A program made the position numbers and the translations under genes. The notes under the pieces were generated by a model. The model had not been told where the DNA came from and made no database searches. It saw only the letters and a program-made list of their open reading frames with translations. A DNA stretch of 64,000 nt from Moorena sp. SIOASIH (GTDB taxonomy: Bacteria; Cyanobacteriota; Cyanobacteriia; Cyanobacteriales; Coleofasciculaceae), in assembly GCF_010671925.1 (NCBI RefSeq), contig NZ_JAAHIH010000001.1, forward strand, positions 310,001-374,000, given 5' to 3'. Numbering within the stretch: position 1 is the stretch's first letter; each line of letters starts with the position of its first letter. Positions 46,440 to 55,531 of the stretch are shown here, piece by piece.

Positions 46440-46780
46440 AGACCGTAGTCCAATCACCTTTGAACTGGTGTGGCCGTACGAAGCGTTTGTGGCAGTGTTT
46501 GTTGTATGTTACCGATGGTTTCAAGGTGTATCCCAACTACATCCCGGATGGAGACCAGATATCGTGAACAAGTTGTATATGACCCGAGTCTAGGGTGATT
46601 GCACTCGATTGAGGCACTATCTGGCTCGGCTACATCCCAAGACTTTGTGTTACTCGAAGTCAGTAGAAATGCTGAAGCATTCGATAGGACTGTTAGTGGA
46701 TTACCTGAAGTTAGCCGGAGGTGCCGGTGCCACCGAGGCAAATACCTGTCTATCCCTGATTCATCCCGTAATTCAGTAAC
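46440..46780 (+). pseudogene. IS1-family transposase remnant
   Basis: Two frames together read YVTDGFKVYPNYIPDGDQI, frameshift near 46562, VNKLYMTRV, stop, GDCTRLRHYLARLHPKTLCY and SKSVEMLKHSIGLLVDYLKL. This is the C-terminal part of an IS1 InsB transposase (TRLRHYLARLHRKTLCYSKS is diagnostic). The N-terminal half and inverted repeats are not recognisable. Confidence 0.75.
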
Positions 46781-46824
46781 GCCTTGGAGTTTAGTCATTT
46801 CTATGTTGAATTGGAGAAGCAAAC

Positions 46825-47460
46825 ATGCTCAATCTGCATAAGAAGTACGAAGTTCAGAATGTTCAACAAAATCGTTCAGAACACGACTCTTTTACTTTGA
46901 AAAGGTACGAACAATTCTTCAGTTTTTTTCAGAAAGAAGCTGTCAATATTCTTGACGTAGGTTGCAATACCGGTAGAGGTGGATTACGTTTGAAGGAGTT
47001 GAACCCGAACCTGACATTATTTGGTCTTGATTGTGTACAAGAAAGATTAGATGTTTTGCCTGATTGCTATTCACAAAAAGTCTATGGTCTTTCAACAGAC
47101 ATACCTATGGAAGATCGATTTTTTGATGTAATTACTGCTGGTGAGTTTATTGAACACCTGTATCCTGCCGATGTAGATAAAACATTATGTGAATTCCAAA
47201 GAGTGTTGAAGATTGGCGGAAGGCTGTTGCTTACCACTCCCAATCCTAATTACATAAAAAATAAAATCCTTGGAATGTCAGTATACGGTGTCAGCCATTT
47301 AACTCAGCATTTTCCAGAAGTTCTGCGATTGAGATTGCAAATGCATGGATTCTCAGGAGTTAAAGTCTATGGATCAGGTAAGGTATCCCAGTATTTAGGT
47401 TGGCATTTTCCGTTGATGCCAATCTATGGTAGCTATCTCGTTGTAGCAAATAAGTACTGA
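46825..47460 (+). CDS. Class I SAM-dependent methyltransferase
   Basis: 211 aa. Motif I is VNILDVGCNTGRGGLRL (about 40-55), motif II/acidic loop LFGLDCVQERLDVLPD, then FFDVITAGEFIEHLYPADVD and LKIGGRLLLTTPNPNYIKNK, the usual Methyltransf_11/23 pattern. The C-terminal part (HFPEVLRLRLQMHGFSGVKV) is like glycan or lipid methyltransferases. Substrate cannot be told. It follows the IS1 remnant, and the ATG at 46825 has a GGAGAAG ribosome-binding site nine bases upstream. It may be a cargo gene of the rearranged block. Confidence 0.85.
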   Translation: MLNLHKKYEVQNVQQNRSEHDSFTLKRYEQFFSFFQKEAVNILDVGCNTGRGGLRLKELNPNLTLFGLDCVQERLDVLPDCYSQKVYGLSTDIPMEDRFFDVITAGEFIEHLYPADVDKTLCEFQRVLKIGGRLLLTTPNPNYIKNKILGMSVYGVSHLTQHFPEVLRLRLQMHGFSGVKVYGSGKVSQYLGWHFPLMPIYGSYLVVANKY

Positions 47461-47847
47461 GCAGGCTAAGATTCCCGGGGTGCATCTCACTGTCTTGATC
47501 CAAAGCGCGAGTGGGGGAAACCCCCTCAGGTCGGCGCATCCCTTGCTTTTGCAATTAGGCAAAAATTCCCGCGAAAATTCCCGCGCCCCCGCCCCACGCT
47601 TCCCACACTTCCCCTTCTTTTTTACAAATATGAGATGCACCCTCCCACTCTCCCCCTAGTAGCCCTGATCGAGAATGTAGGCAAATTCCGAAAAATCACC
47701 CTTCTCTATTTCCAGCACCAAGAACCAAAATTAAAAATAAATAGTGAAAATAAATAGTACCCCGAAGGGTACTGTCAAAGACCAATAGCTATAGAACACT
47801 AGAATTATCAGTTAATCAAGTTGTTCAGGAATTGGGGTGAGGGAAAC
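47461..47847. other. Intergenic, no gene seen
   Basis: GC-rich start with CCCGCGAAAATTCCCGCGCCCC duplications in part, then AT-rich DNA; GAGGGA near 47838 serves as ribosome-binding site of the next gene. Confidence 0.4.
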
Positions 47848-49419
47848 ATGGCCAGTAATCAAGAACGTTCTTACGATGTCATTGGATTTGGTGATGAAGT
47901 TCCAGGTATCTTAGCGCTGATCGCTGCTGGGAAAGAGTATCGCCGCCGGACAGGTAAGTATCCACGCATTCTATTAATGTCCAAAGGCAGTAAACATGAA
48001 GGTGTTGGTGGTCATCTGGTCAGGGGAGGTCTGGCCTACCTTGATCGCTGCCAGATTCCTCGTAACCTGCGTAAATCCCTCAAGCTCGGCACCTTTGGCT
48101 CACCCCCTACCCTCTACAAAGAATTTTTACAGCGCTCAGGTGTTACCTTAATTGCTCTTGACCCCCGCAAAGCTGATGCCGCCCTCAAGAAAATGATGCA
48201 AGAAGCAGGTGTGGCTCTGATCCGGGAAGTCAAGATTGCATCAGTCATTAAAGACGGTCCAAAGCTAGCTGGCATCAAGTTAGCTAGAGGCGAAACCTAT
48301 TTTGCCAAGCAATTTATCGATTCCACAGTCAATGGAGAATTAGCCCAAGCGGCTGGAGTTAGGAAACTAAAAGGATTTAACACCTTTGGCTTGCCCGAAT
48401 CTGAACTACCAGTCACCCTAGTATTTGAAACTGAGGGACTCAGTATCAGAAGACTAAAGCAGGTAGAGTATGCTTATCTCAAGCGCTTCGCTAATCCTGC
48501 TGATCAAGAAGCTCAACGGTGGTTAAAGCAGGCTGCTGGGTCTGATGCTCAGTTTGCTGAACGACTCAGGAAGAATATGAGAGACCCCAGGGGTAATCTG
48601 AAAACCATGTGGGTCGGTAAAGATTACATCGACATTCGCTCCCCAGCCCTATCCGTAGCGTACCACTCCTTTAGAGGTAAGACTTTCTCTCTAGCAAAAA
48701 GTGGTGTCATCCTCGATGAAGGAAATGTGGCAATTCTTCCAGGAGGTAGGCTTTCCTGGAATGCTCTCCTGTGTAAGGTTAATGGCAGTGAAGCAGAGGA
48801 ATTAGCTCAAGGAGGTGCTAAACCCTCTGCTAAGATTCTCGAAGAGATGAATTTTGTTGAAACTTGGCTCAAGGGTTTTGGAGCGAAAGCCGTTAAGCCA
48901 GCTTCTGAGCTTTATATCCGCCATGCAGGCAATATTACTGGTGTAGTAGACCCTCTCTATGGATCCCAAATGCTCTTAGGTGGCACACCCAATTGGTCTG
49001 CTTTGGGAACCTTTGGCTATCATTTTGATGTGCGCGGGGGTATCGAAGGTCTTGGTAACAGAGCGTCTCAGAACGGGTTTAAAAGTGTAAGTTTTAGTAA
49101 GCCAATTTTCAACATAGGCATCCAGCATGCCCAAATTAAGGCAGTCCCTAATTTAGCCGTTGTCAGTCCTGGTTCTGGGTTTCAAGGGTTTGCTTCCTCC
49201 GCTGGTAGAATTGTGGAATTCAATGCTGGTGTTGGTCAGGCATTGGGAATTGCCGCCATTACTGCCCTTCTTTCTGGCAGGAACCTAAGTAATGTATCCA
49301 ACTCTGAGGTCAGAAAAGTACTTTTAAGCACTAAGCAACTTCCTCGGGTTTATGGATATGCTAATAATAATGAAGCTAAGAAATTGAAAAATTTCGAGTC
49401 TTTATTAGTGCTGGTTTGA
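47848..49419 (+). CDS. FAD-dependent oxidoreductase-like protein
   Basis: 523 aa from ATG 47848 (MASNQERSYDVIGFGDEVPG), preceded by GAGGGA; an in-frame TTG nine codons upstream is less likely. The N-terminal dinucleotide fold is altered to VIGFGDEVPG instead of GxGxxG, but the following KGSKHEGVGGHLVRGGLAYL resembles FAD-dependent oxidoreductases of the xanthan-lyase-associated family. IDSTVNGELAQAAGV is the classic D-x-T/S second FAD motif, and the C-terminal PNLAVVSPGSGFQGFASSAG closes the FAD site. Substrate unknown. Apparently a single-gene unit. Confidence 0.75.
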   Translation: MASNQERSYDVIGFGDEVPGILALIAAGKEYRRRTGKYPRILLMSKGSKHEGVGGHLVRGGLAYLDRCQIPRNLRKSLKLGTFGSPPTLYKEFLQRSGVTLIALDPRKADAALKKMMQEAGVALIREVKIASVIKDGPKLAGIKLARGETYFAKQFIDSTVNGELAQAAGVRKLKGFNTFGLPESELPVTLVFETEGLSIRRLKQVEYAYLKRFANPADQEAQRWLKQAAGSDAQFAERLRKNMRDPRGNLKTMWVGKDYIDIRSPALSVAYHSFRGKTFSLAKSGVILDEGNVAILPGGRLSWNALLCKVNGSEAEELAQGGAKPSAKILEEMNFVETWLKGFGAKAVKPASELYIRHAGNITGVVDPLYGSQMLLGGTPNWSALGTFGYHFDVRGGIEGLGNRASQNGFKSVSFSKPIFNIGIQHAQIKAVPNLAVVSPGSGFQGFASSAGRIVEFNAGVGQALGIAAITALLSGRNLSNVSNSEVRKVLLSTKQLPRVYGYANNNEAKKLKNFESLLVLV

Positions 49420-50007
49420 GAGACTTTTGATAAAGTAAATCTTAAGAAAGTAAGGCTCTCCTAGGGTGGTTATGACAAATTAGTATAAAATAATCGCTAT
49501 AACCCTTAATAAGTAAGGCTTTGATTAATTTAAAAATGCAGTTTTTATGAAAATTGATTTTTAGTTTACTGAATCCCTTGCTAGTTAAGGTTTTAAGCCC
49601 ATTTAAACTACTCATTTACTATAATCAGTCTAGGAGAGCCGAAAGTAATTATTCGCTGACTATTGCTCGATTTATGATATAGCGTTTATCATAGCTATTA
49701 TATAGCGGTTTTCAATTTGGTGAGGTACAGATTTCCTGGTTTTAGGGAACAGGGAACAGGGAACAGAGAATAGGCAAGAGGCAAGAGGCAAGAGGCAAGA
49801 GGCAAGAGGTAAAAAATCCTGTGCACCTCATTAGGTTAGAAACCGCTATAAACGCTATAAAATATTTCTGAGTGGGTGACAATTCGCCTGCAAGCTTTGT
49901 GTGGTAAGGGGATGTGCTGCATTTTTTAGTTGTCTCTTCGCCAGAGTGTTGTAATGATAAGCATTATAACAATTAAGTGAACGTGAGTCTGGTTAATTCC
50001 TGATTAA
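49420..50007. other. 590-bp intergenic, repeats only
   Basis: No gene seen. Holds GGGAACA repeats and a five-copy GCAAGAG array (49740-49808), flanked by the direct/inverted TATAGCGGTTT-type and AACCGCTATAA segments (49702 and 49845), so the array sits between imperfect inverted flanks. Confidence 0.5.
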
Positions 50008-50778
50008 ATGAATCTTGAAAACTTGTCAATTTCAGAAAAGACATTCCTAGTAACAGGTGCAGGAACGGGAATCGGTTACTCGATTGCCGATCGCCTGATC
50101 ACCTTAGGAGCAAAAGTTATCCTGCACTGCAATTCCCATATCGGTTCAGCCCAAGAACTGGCATCCAAGGCAAAAACCAATTGTGTCGTCATTCAAAAAG
50201 ACTTATCCCAGCCCCAAGCAGGACAACAATTGGTAGAGGAAGTTCTCAATCTGGGATATGCCCTTGATGGTGTTGTGAATAATGCCGCGATCATGACCGA
50301 ACTCAGCTTGGATGATAATCCCTCAGTCTGGGAAGAGAAATGGCTGAAAACTCTTCAAGTTAACCTGATTGCTGTTAGTTCCATCACCCGACGCGCCATA
50401 GAACACTTTAAGTCCAAGGGAGGAGGAATTATTGTTAACATCTCTAGTCGTGCAGCTCATCGAGGCGACACCCCAGAGTATATACACTATGCAGCCTCCA
50501 AAGCAGCACTGAGTAATTTAACCAAAAGTATTGCTCGAAACTTTGCTGCTGATGGCATACTTGCCTATTCTATTTGTCCGGGCTTTGTTGATACCGAAAT
50601 GGCTGTGGAATTTACCCAAAACTATCCTCTGTCTCAGATTGTATCCGGTATTCCCCTACAGCGAATCGCCCAGCCAGAGGAAATTGCTGCAATGGTGGTT
50701 TTCCTCTTATCCGGACAAGTCCCCTCGGCAACTGGAACCAACATTGATATTAACGGAGCCTCATACGTCCGCGCTTAG
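50008..50778 (+). CDS. SDR-family oxidoreductase
   Basis: 256 aa classical short-chain dehydrogenase: TFLVTGAGTGIGYSIADRL (TGxxxGIG), DGVVNNAAIMTE, the catalytic Ser in IIVNISSRAAHRG, YIHYAASKAALSNLTK with intact YxxxK, and YSICPGFVDTEMA. Likely NADP-dependent because HCNS follows the second strand (VILHCNS). Family substrates are diverse (3-oxoacyl-ACP, sugars, steroids); nothing in the neighbourhood narrows it. Complete active site, in contrast to the SDR at 11402. Confidence 0.92.
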   Translation: MNLENLSISEKTFLVTGAGTGIGYSIADRLITLGAKVILHCNSHIGSAQELASKAKTNCVVIQKDLSQPQAGQQLVEEVLNLGYALDGVVNNAAIMTELSLDDNPSVWEEKWLKTLQVNLIAVSSITRRAIEHFKSKGGGIIVNISSRAAHRGDTPEYIHYAASKAALSNLTKSIARNFAADGILAYSICPGFVDTEMAVEFTQNYPLSQIVSGIPLQRIAQPEEIAAMVVFLLSGQVPSATGTNIDINGASYVRA

Positions 50779-50794
50779 CGCAGCAGAGAAGTGG

Positions 50795-50845
50795 TGTTAG
50801 GTTTTAGGTGTTAGGTTTTAGGTGTTAGGTTTTAGGTTTTAGGTA
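50795..50845. repeat. GTGTTAGGTTTTAGG tandem repeats
   Basis: TTAGGTTTTAGGTG repeats of 7- and 14-bp period immediately downstream of the SDR gene. Similar arrays on the far side of the IscB element: 52955-53008 (same sense) and 53111-53142 (reverse sense, CCTAACA). Confidence 0.8.
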
Positions 50846-50867
50846 AAACGCTAATTATTCGGATAGC

Positions 50868-51041
50868 CTAATTTTTCTTCTTCTCCTTTAGTTTTTCCAT
50901 CAGACTGTTGAGCATTCTTCCTATTTCATCGCTTAACTCTAAAACGGGCTGTAACTCAGAGTTTTTAAGATAAGATAATCTGCCAGTAATTAGCAAATGT
51001 GTTTCCAATTCTTTGAGAGATCCATTAGCTATGGAGAGATG
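50868..51041 (-). pseudogene. Four-helix-bundle (S23-like) protein, 3' half
   Basis: Minus strand: HLSIANGSLKELETHLLITG, RLSYLKNSELQPVLELSDEI, GRMLNSLMEKLKEKKKN, stop. This is the C-terminal half of the S23/four-helix-bundle family. It joins directly to the left end of the IscB element; the matching N-terminal half is on the other side at 52671-52880. Confidence 0.85.
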
Positions 51042-51046
51042 GTCAA

Positions 51047-51275
51047 CAACTCACCGCTAAGTCCTTCAGACTATAGCGGGAGCTTGTAAAAAGCTCATAG
51101 TTGACCAGACTAAGCTCTAAGCGAGCTACGTTATCTAGCTCATGACACCTACAAATGCGTGCCAGTTTGTAGCAACTGTCGTACAGCTTTAAACAGGTGT
51201 AGCGAGTTAAGCCAGTGAGCTGTACCGAACAAAGCTAGATAACATTGTCTAGGCAAACTTTACCCACATTGTGGA
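51047..51275 (+). ncRNA. Predicted IscB omega RNA
   Basis: Known IscB omega RNAs are encoded directly upstream of iscB. This segment has the required structure: an ACTAT/ATAGT plus AGCTT/AAGCT stem (51070-51101), GAGCTA/TAGCTC (51123-51141), GTACAGCT/AGCTGTAC (51181-51188 with 51218-51225) and a long-range 11-bp pairing GTTATCTAGCT/AGCTAGATAAC (51130-51140 with 51233-51243). The guide would be the last bases before the element's left end, that is the S23 gene sequence. Confidence 0.7.
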
Positions 51276-51287
51276 GTGTTCAAAGTA

Positions 51288-52571
51288 ATGCGAGTTTTCG
51301 TTCTAGATCAAAATAAGAAACCACTGGATCCATGCCACCCGGCACGAGCAAGAGAGCTATTGAACATGGGAAGGGCTAAAGTATTTAAACGGTACCCATT
51401 TACAATTGTATTAAAAGACAGGATTTTAGAAAAATCTGTCACTCATTCACATCGTTTAAAGATAGACCCTGGTAGTAAAACAAGCGGGATGGCTATTGTT
51501 CAAGAAGAAACAGGACGTGTCACAAGCGCCTTAGAAATATCTCACAGGGGACAACAGATTAAGAATTCTCTAGACTCTCGCAGGGCATTAAGGAGAGGTA
51601 GACGCAACCGTAAGACTCGATATCGCAAACCTCGTTTTTTGAACAGAACTCGTAGACAAGGATGGTTACCCCCATCTCTTGAAAGCCGAATTAACAATAT
51701 TGAGACTTGGGTGAAACGAATTAGAAAAGTCTGTCCGATTAGCGCTATTTCTCAAGAGTTAGTCAGGTTTGATTTGCAGCAAATGCAAAACCCTGAAATT
51801 AGCGAGGTTGAATATCAACGCGGTGAGTTATTCGGCTTTGAGGTCAAGGAATACTTGCTTGCCAAATGGGGAAGAAAATGTGTCTACTGCAACGCTGAAA
51901 ACACCCCATTGGAAATAGAACACATTGTCCCCAAATCAAAAGGAGGTTCTAACAGAGTAAGCAATCTAACCTTAGCTTGTAGACCTTGTAATCATAAAAA
52001 AGGTAACAAATATGTAGAAGATTTTTTAAGTAAAAAGCCTGAACTCTTGAAGAAAATTAAGGGGAAAACCAAGACTTCACTTAAAGACGCGACTGCGGTT
52101 AATACTACCCGATGGGAATTGTATAGAAGACTTCAAGAAACCGGGTTACCTGTAGAAGTAGGTTCTGGGGGACTGACCAAATTTAACCGTAAGGTCAGAA
52201 TGATTGAAAAACACCATTGGACTGATGCTTCTTGTGTTGGTAAATCAACACCTGAGCGGCTACTTATCAGGGGAATAAAACCGCTGTTAATTGCAGCTAA
52301 AGGACACGGAACTAGGCAGCGTTGTCGTCCTAACAAATATGGGTTTCCGAAAGCTCACGCTCCAAAAGCTAAGTTTTTTCAGGGTTTTCAAACAGGTGAT
52401 ATTGTTAAAGCTGATGTCATCAAAGGTAAGTTTGCTGGTCAATATGTCGGACGTATTGCAATTCGCTTTAGACCTAGCTTTACCCTTCAACTACCAACTC
52501 AAAAATTTGACGTACATCCCAAATACTTGAAAACTATTCACAAGGCTGACGGCTATGAATATCAATCTTGA
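51288..52571 (+). CDS. iscB: IscB RNA-guided endonuclease (Cas9 ancestor family)
   Basis: 427 aa. Starts MRVFVLDQNKKPLDPCHPAR, the PLMP domain of IscB; a GTG four codons upstream is less likely. RuvC-I HRLKIDPGSKTSGMAIV (Asp about 60), an Arg-rich bridge helix RRALRRGRRNRKTRYRKPRF, RuvC-II ISQELVRFD (Glu about 156), HNH domain CVYC...IEHIVPKSKGGSNRVSNLTL...CRPCNHKKGN (His about 212), and RuvC-III HHWTDASCVG (about 309-317). The C-terminal domain (GFPKAHAPKAKFFQGFQTGD) is the target-adjacent-motif-interacting region. All catalytic residues and both zinc Cys pairs are present. Family: omega-RNA-guided double-strand DNA nuclease. Confidence 0.95.
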   Translation: MRVFVLDQNKKPLDPCHPARARELLNMGRAKVFKRYPFTIVLKDRILEKSVTHSHRLKIDPGSKTSGMAIVQEETGRVTSALEISHRGQQIKNSLDSRRALRRGRRNRKTRYRKPRFLNRTRRQGWLPPSLESRINNIETWVKRIRKVCPISAISQELVRFDLQQMQNPEISEVEYQRGELFGFEVKEYLLAKWGRKCVYCNAENTPLEIEHIVPKSKGGSNRVSNLTLACRPCNHKKGNKYVEDFLSKKPELLKKIKGKTKTSLKDATAVNTTRWELYRRLQETGLPVEVGSGGLTKFNRKVRMIEKHHWTDASCVGKSTPERLLIRGIKPLLIAAKGHGTRQRCRPNKYGFPKAHAPKAKFFQGFQTGDIVKADVIKGKFAGQYVGRIAIRFRPSFTLQLPTQKFDVHPKYLKTIHKADGYEYQS

Positions 52572-52670
52572 AAATAAGGATACCCTATCGGGTAGTTTAC
52601 TAGAAGCGCGGCAATTCCCCTCCCGCTAACCCGTGCCGGGTATAACGGGAGTCCCCTTGCCGCATCTCAG

Positions 52671-52880
52671 ATGGATATAGTCTCCCAAATGCTGTCTCCC
52701 TTTGCCCTCAGCGATATTAGCTGGAATCGAAACAGCAGCTCGTTGAATTTGGCTGCTCAGTCCATAAATCTCAGTTTTTGGTAACTTAGAAGTAAGTTTG
52801 TAGCATAGTACAACCAAGTCCATTGCCCGATTCCAAACCTTTAAGTCTCGATAACTCTTAACTTCGAGCACCCTGATCAC
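52671..52880 (-). pseudogene. Four-helix-bundle (S23-like) protein, 5' half
   Basis: Minus strand from a start at 52880: VKSYRDLKVWNRAMDLVVLC, YKLTSKLPKTEIYGLSSQIQ, RAAVSIPANIAEGKGRQHLG, DYIH, after which the reading enters the IscB right end. Family members (ribosomal intervening sequence/S23) are about 115-125 aa pentameric proteins of unknown function. The two halves join without loss as DYIH-LSIANGS, a normal family sequence. Confidence 0.85.
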
Positions 52881-52954
52881 CTTTTTTGTTTAGTGGTTAT
52901 CTAAAACCTAACACCTAATACCCTCACGGGGTAACAACAAAGCTTAAACCTAGA

Positions 52955-53145
52955 TAGGTGTTGGGTTTTAGGTTTTAGGTTTTAGGTTTTAGGTTTTAGG
53001 TATTGGGTAAAATGAGCGCAATGAGTCATTTGTATTTCCCAGAAATTGAAGCAATTTTAACCAATTCAAGTTCATAGATAGTTTTAATCAATCCATCCCG
53101 CTTGACAATTTTACCTAACACCTAACACCTAACACCTAACACCTG
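52955..53145. repeat. TTAGGTTTTAGGT array and reverse CCTAACA array
   Basis: GTTTTAGGTTTTAGG repeats (52965-53002) and, 110 bp further, CACCTAACACCTAACACCTA (53114-53142). Opposite orientations. Confidence 0.8.
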
Positions 53146-53210
53146 TAAGATTTTCAATTAGCTTGTCACCCCGTGAGGTTGATACCAACAGACTTCAATT
53201 CAGCAACGCC

Positions 53211-55133
53211 TCAATTGGATTTCTTCCAATCCTCTATATCTGGTGCTTTCACAAATTCAGGAAACATGACCTCAAAACCGCTCTGACGCTTAGAAGCTGG
53301 TTCATCACTCATATTCAACAACGTTTCATAAAAGAAAAACGACACACCAGCAAATCCCCGCAGTCGCACAGCATCCACTTGCCGCTGAATTTGTGATACC
53401 GGAACTAAGCGAGTTCTTAGACCACTTAAAATCCCAATCCCTACCGGAATATGACTCTGTGCTCTTTTGACTTCTGTCTGGTCTAATTCCGAAATGAAAG
53501 TGCTGAAATTATCTCGATAAATCTGGACAATTAGTTCCTCTACCAAACCCCGTTGTTCCCAACTTGCCCAATCAGCTAAAAAGAATTGGTAAGAAAAACG
53601 CTGGGGATTAGGAGATAGGGAAATAATCACATCATTGTTACTGTCTTCAACACTGTCTTTAACTGCTCGAAACAGCTTGGTTAGGAAATCCGTAATTTTA
53701 TTTGCTCGCCAGCGTACCCATTCCTGATCCTTTGGGTCAGTGGGGGGAGATTTACCTTGGTGTTCTTTTTTGTACAATTCTACTGTGAAGTCATCGTAAC
53801 CAAAGGTCACTGGCAAGCCAAAGTGGTCATCGAATTGGATACCATCAACATCATAGTTGCTGACAATTTCGATAACTAAATCTTGAATAAATTGCTGTAC
53901 CTCTGGTTTAAAAGGATTGAGCCAAACAATCTCTTGTAGTCTTTCATCCTCTGGCTCTAACCCTTTAGTGGTTTGAGTCTTGACCCCATCTTTGGTTTGA
54001 GTCAGCCAATCTGGGTGGCGTTTGGCTAACTCAGAATAGGAGGGTGCTTTGAAGCCAAATTCAAACCAGGGAATAACTCTCAAACCATTGTCATGTCCCA
54101 CCTCGACAATCTCCTTGAGAACATCTCGCCCTCCCTGCACCCCCTTGTCTGGGTCAAATAAGTCTTTCTCTAACTCCGTCGATATTCGTGCTTCCAGTCC
54201 CACTACCCGTTTAGCTACTTGAGACGGATATAGTGTATAACCCCAGTTCCACACTGTAGGATATACCGTGTTAAAGTTCAGCTCCTTAAGTTTTTCTAGG
54301 CTATCCGTTACTGCTGTAGTAGAAAAAAGTACCTCACTATCAATATTAGTCAGCCATACCCCTCTTAACTCCGCTTCAGTAGAACCAGGAGTTGGTGGCT
54401 CAACCTTAGCAATGTATTGATTAGGAATCAATCCAGTGGTTTGGGTAGCTTGGCACAAGAAAGCAGCTACCTCAGCTCGACTAGCTTGTTGGTTAGGTTT
54501 GAATTGCTTCACATTAGGGCGATTGACCACAATCTGATTTTCCGTAGCCGCTGCGATCGCATTTTGGGCATAGTTCGGAATTGTTGTAGCATCAGTAAAC
54601 GCTGCCTTTAAAGTTTCTAGGGAAGGCTTGACCGGTTTATACTTCAATCCACTAGCTAAAGATACTAACGCTTGGACACGAGGGATATTTTGCTTAGGGC
54701 GAAAAACTCTACCAGGATAGCCAGCCAAAAAGCCCGTTTTATCAGCATTACGAATAGCCTGATTAGCCCAGTAATTAGTTGGTACATCTACGAATTTTTG
54801 GTCACTGCGGACTTGAGGAGCACTAGGGAAAGCCTTCAGAAGCAGTGCAGCAAACTCAGCTCTGGTGATCGGAGCATTCGGTTTAAAGGTACCATCTGGG
54901 TAACCCCTGATAATATTTTGTTGTGCTAATTTAGTGATACACGGTTGAGCCCAATCATTCTCTGGGACATCTCTAAAAGTGCTACTGGCGTAGGATGGGG
55001 AAAGCTGGCATAGAGGAATTATCATCCCGATTACAAATAGCAAAATCCACCAACCCTGATGTTTAATGGTTTGCTGAAAGGAAACCAGTCTATTTGCCAA
55101 GGCTATAGGCCAGAGTCTGAGTAACGGTTTCAT
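53211..55133 (-). CDS. SLH-domain protein with GHL10-type glycoside hydrolase domain
   Basis: 640 aa, exported: N-terminal basic segment then a hydrophobic helix WWILLFVIGMIIPLCQL (about 28-44). Three SLH repeats follow: FRDVPENDWAQPCITKLAQQ ... GYPDGTFKPNAPITRAEFAA (about 52-110), FVDVPTNYWANQAIRNADKT (about 113-170) and one to about 235. From about 254 is the glycosidase-like (DUF187/GHL10) barrel: ELRGVWLTNIDSEVLFS, FNTVYPTVWNWGYTLYPSQV, GLRVIPWFEFGFKAPSYSEL, VDGIQFDDHFGLPVTFGYDD and DVIISLSPNPQRFSYQFF. The DDHFG segment carries the likely acidic catalytic residues. In cyanobacteria it is probably anchored to the cell wall and cleaves polysaccharide. Confidence 0.92.
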   Translation of the reverse strand: MKPLLRLWPIALANRLVSFQQTIKHQGWWILLFVIGMIIPLCQLSPSYASSTFRDVPENDWAQPCITKLAQQNIIRGYPDGTFKPNAPITRAEFAALLLKAFPSAPQVRSDQKFVDVPTNYWANQAIRNADKTGFLAGYPGRVFRPKQNIPRVQALVSLASGLKYKPVKPSLETLKAAFTDATTIPNYAQNAIAAATENQIVVNRPNVKQFKPNQQASRAEVAAFLCQATQTTGLIPNQYIAKVEPPTPGSTEAELRGVWLTNIDSEVLFSTTAVTDSLEKLKELNFNTVYPTVWNWGYTLYPSQVAKRVVGLEARISTELEKDLFDPDKGVQGGRDVLKEIVEVGHDNGLRVIPWFEFGFKAPSYSELAKRHPDWLTQTKDGVKTQTTKGLEPEDERLQEIVWLNPFKPEVQQFIQDLVIEIVSNYDVDGIQFDDHFGLPVTFGYDDFTVELYKKEHQGKSPPTDPKDQEWVRWRANKITDFLTKLFRAVKDSVEDSNNDVIISLSPNPQRFSYQFFLADWASWEQRGLVEELIVQIYRDNFSTFISELDQTEVKRAQSHIPVGIGILSGLRTRLVPVSQIQRQVDAVRLRGFAGVSFFFYETLLNMSDEPASKRQSGFEVMFPEFVKAPDIEDWKKSN

Positions 55134-55262
55134 GGGTTGAACAAGCTCCGGGTAAAGGTGTTGGGTTGATCAGGATTTTGATTAACCGCGAAGATGCAAA
55201 GAACACGACACTAGATTAGCAAACGTTATGGATTAGAAGAGGAATTATCCCATGGAGCTAAT

Positions 55263-55531
55263 ATGGAGCTAATTCACCGTTACCGTGGTAGTCTCTTAGG
55301 ATTGGCTGTTGGGGATGCAGTCGGTACTACTTTAGAGTTTAAGGCACCAGGCTCCTTTACCCCGATTGAAGATATGGTGGGTGGTGGACCTTTTGGTTTG
55401 AAGCCAGGCTACTGGACTGATGATACATCCATGGCCCTGTGTTTAGCCCATAGTTTGATTGAGCAACAGGGGTTTGATCCAGTACATCAATTACAGCAGT
55501 ATTTGCGATGGTCCCGAGAAGGACAGGTTAT
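55263..55531 (+). pseudogene. ADP-ribosylglycohydrolase, 5' part
   Basis: [60 protein letters not shown] and [14 protein letters not shown]: the DraG/ARH family with its first metal-binding motif GxxxGDAxG and WTDDT. After about 90 codons it runs into the left end of an IS605-type element. The remainder of the frame to 55655 translates that element. Confidence 0.9.

Larger units (their letters stand above)
51041..52670 (+). mobile_element. IscB element inserted in an S23-like gene
   Basis: Contains a predicted omega RNA and iscB, without tnpA. Both borders are visible because the element splits a gene: left border GAGAG-ATGG-TCAACAAC (51034-51050), right border ATCTCAG-ATGG-ATATAG (52664-52680). 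The ATGG is common to both, so the exact cut is ambiguous by four bases and may be the target motif. The right end forms GCGGCAA...TTGCCGC (52608-52662) enclosing CTCCCGC/GCGGGAG-like arms. About 1.63 kb. Confidence 0.85.

Noticed and set aside
46454-46822. 122-codon minus-strand frame
   Set aside because: It is the antisense of the IS1 transposase remnant.
51288-52571. Cas9-like gene of a CRISPR system
   Set aside because: 427 aa with PLMP start, no REC lobe and no array: this is IscB, not Cas9.
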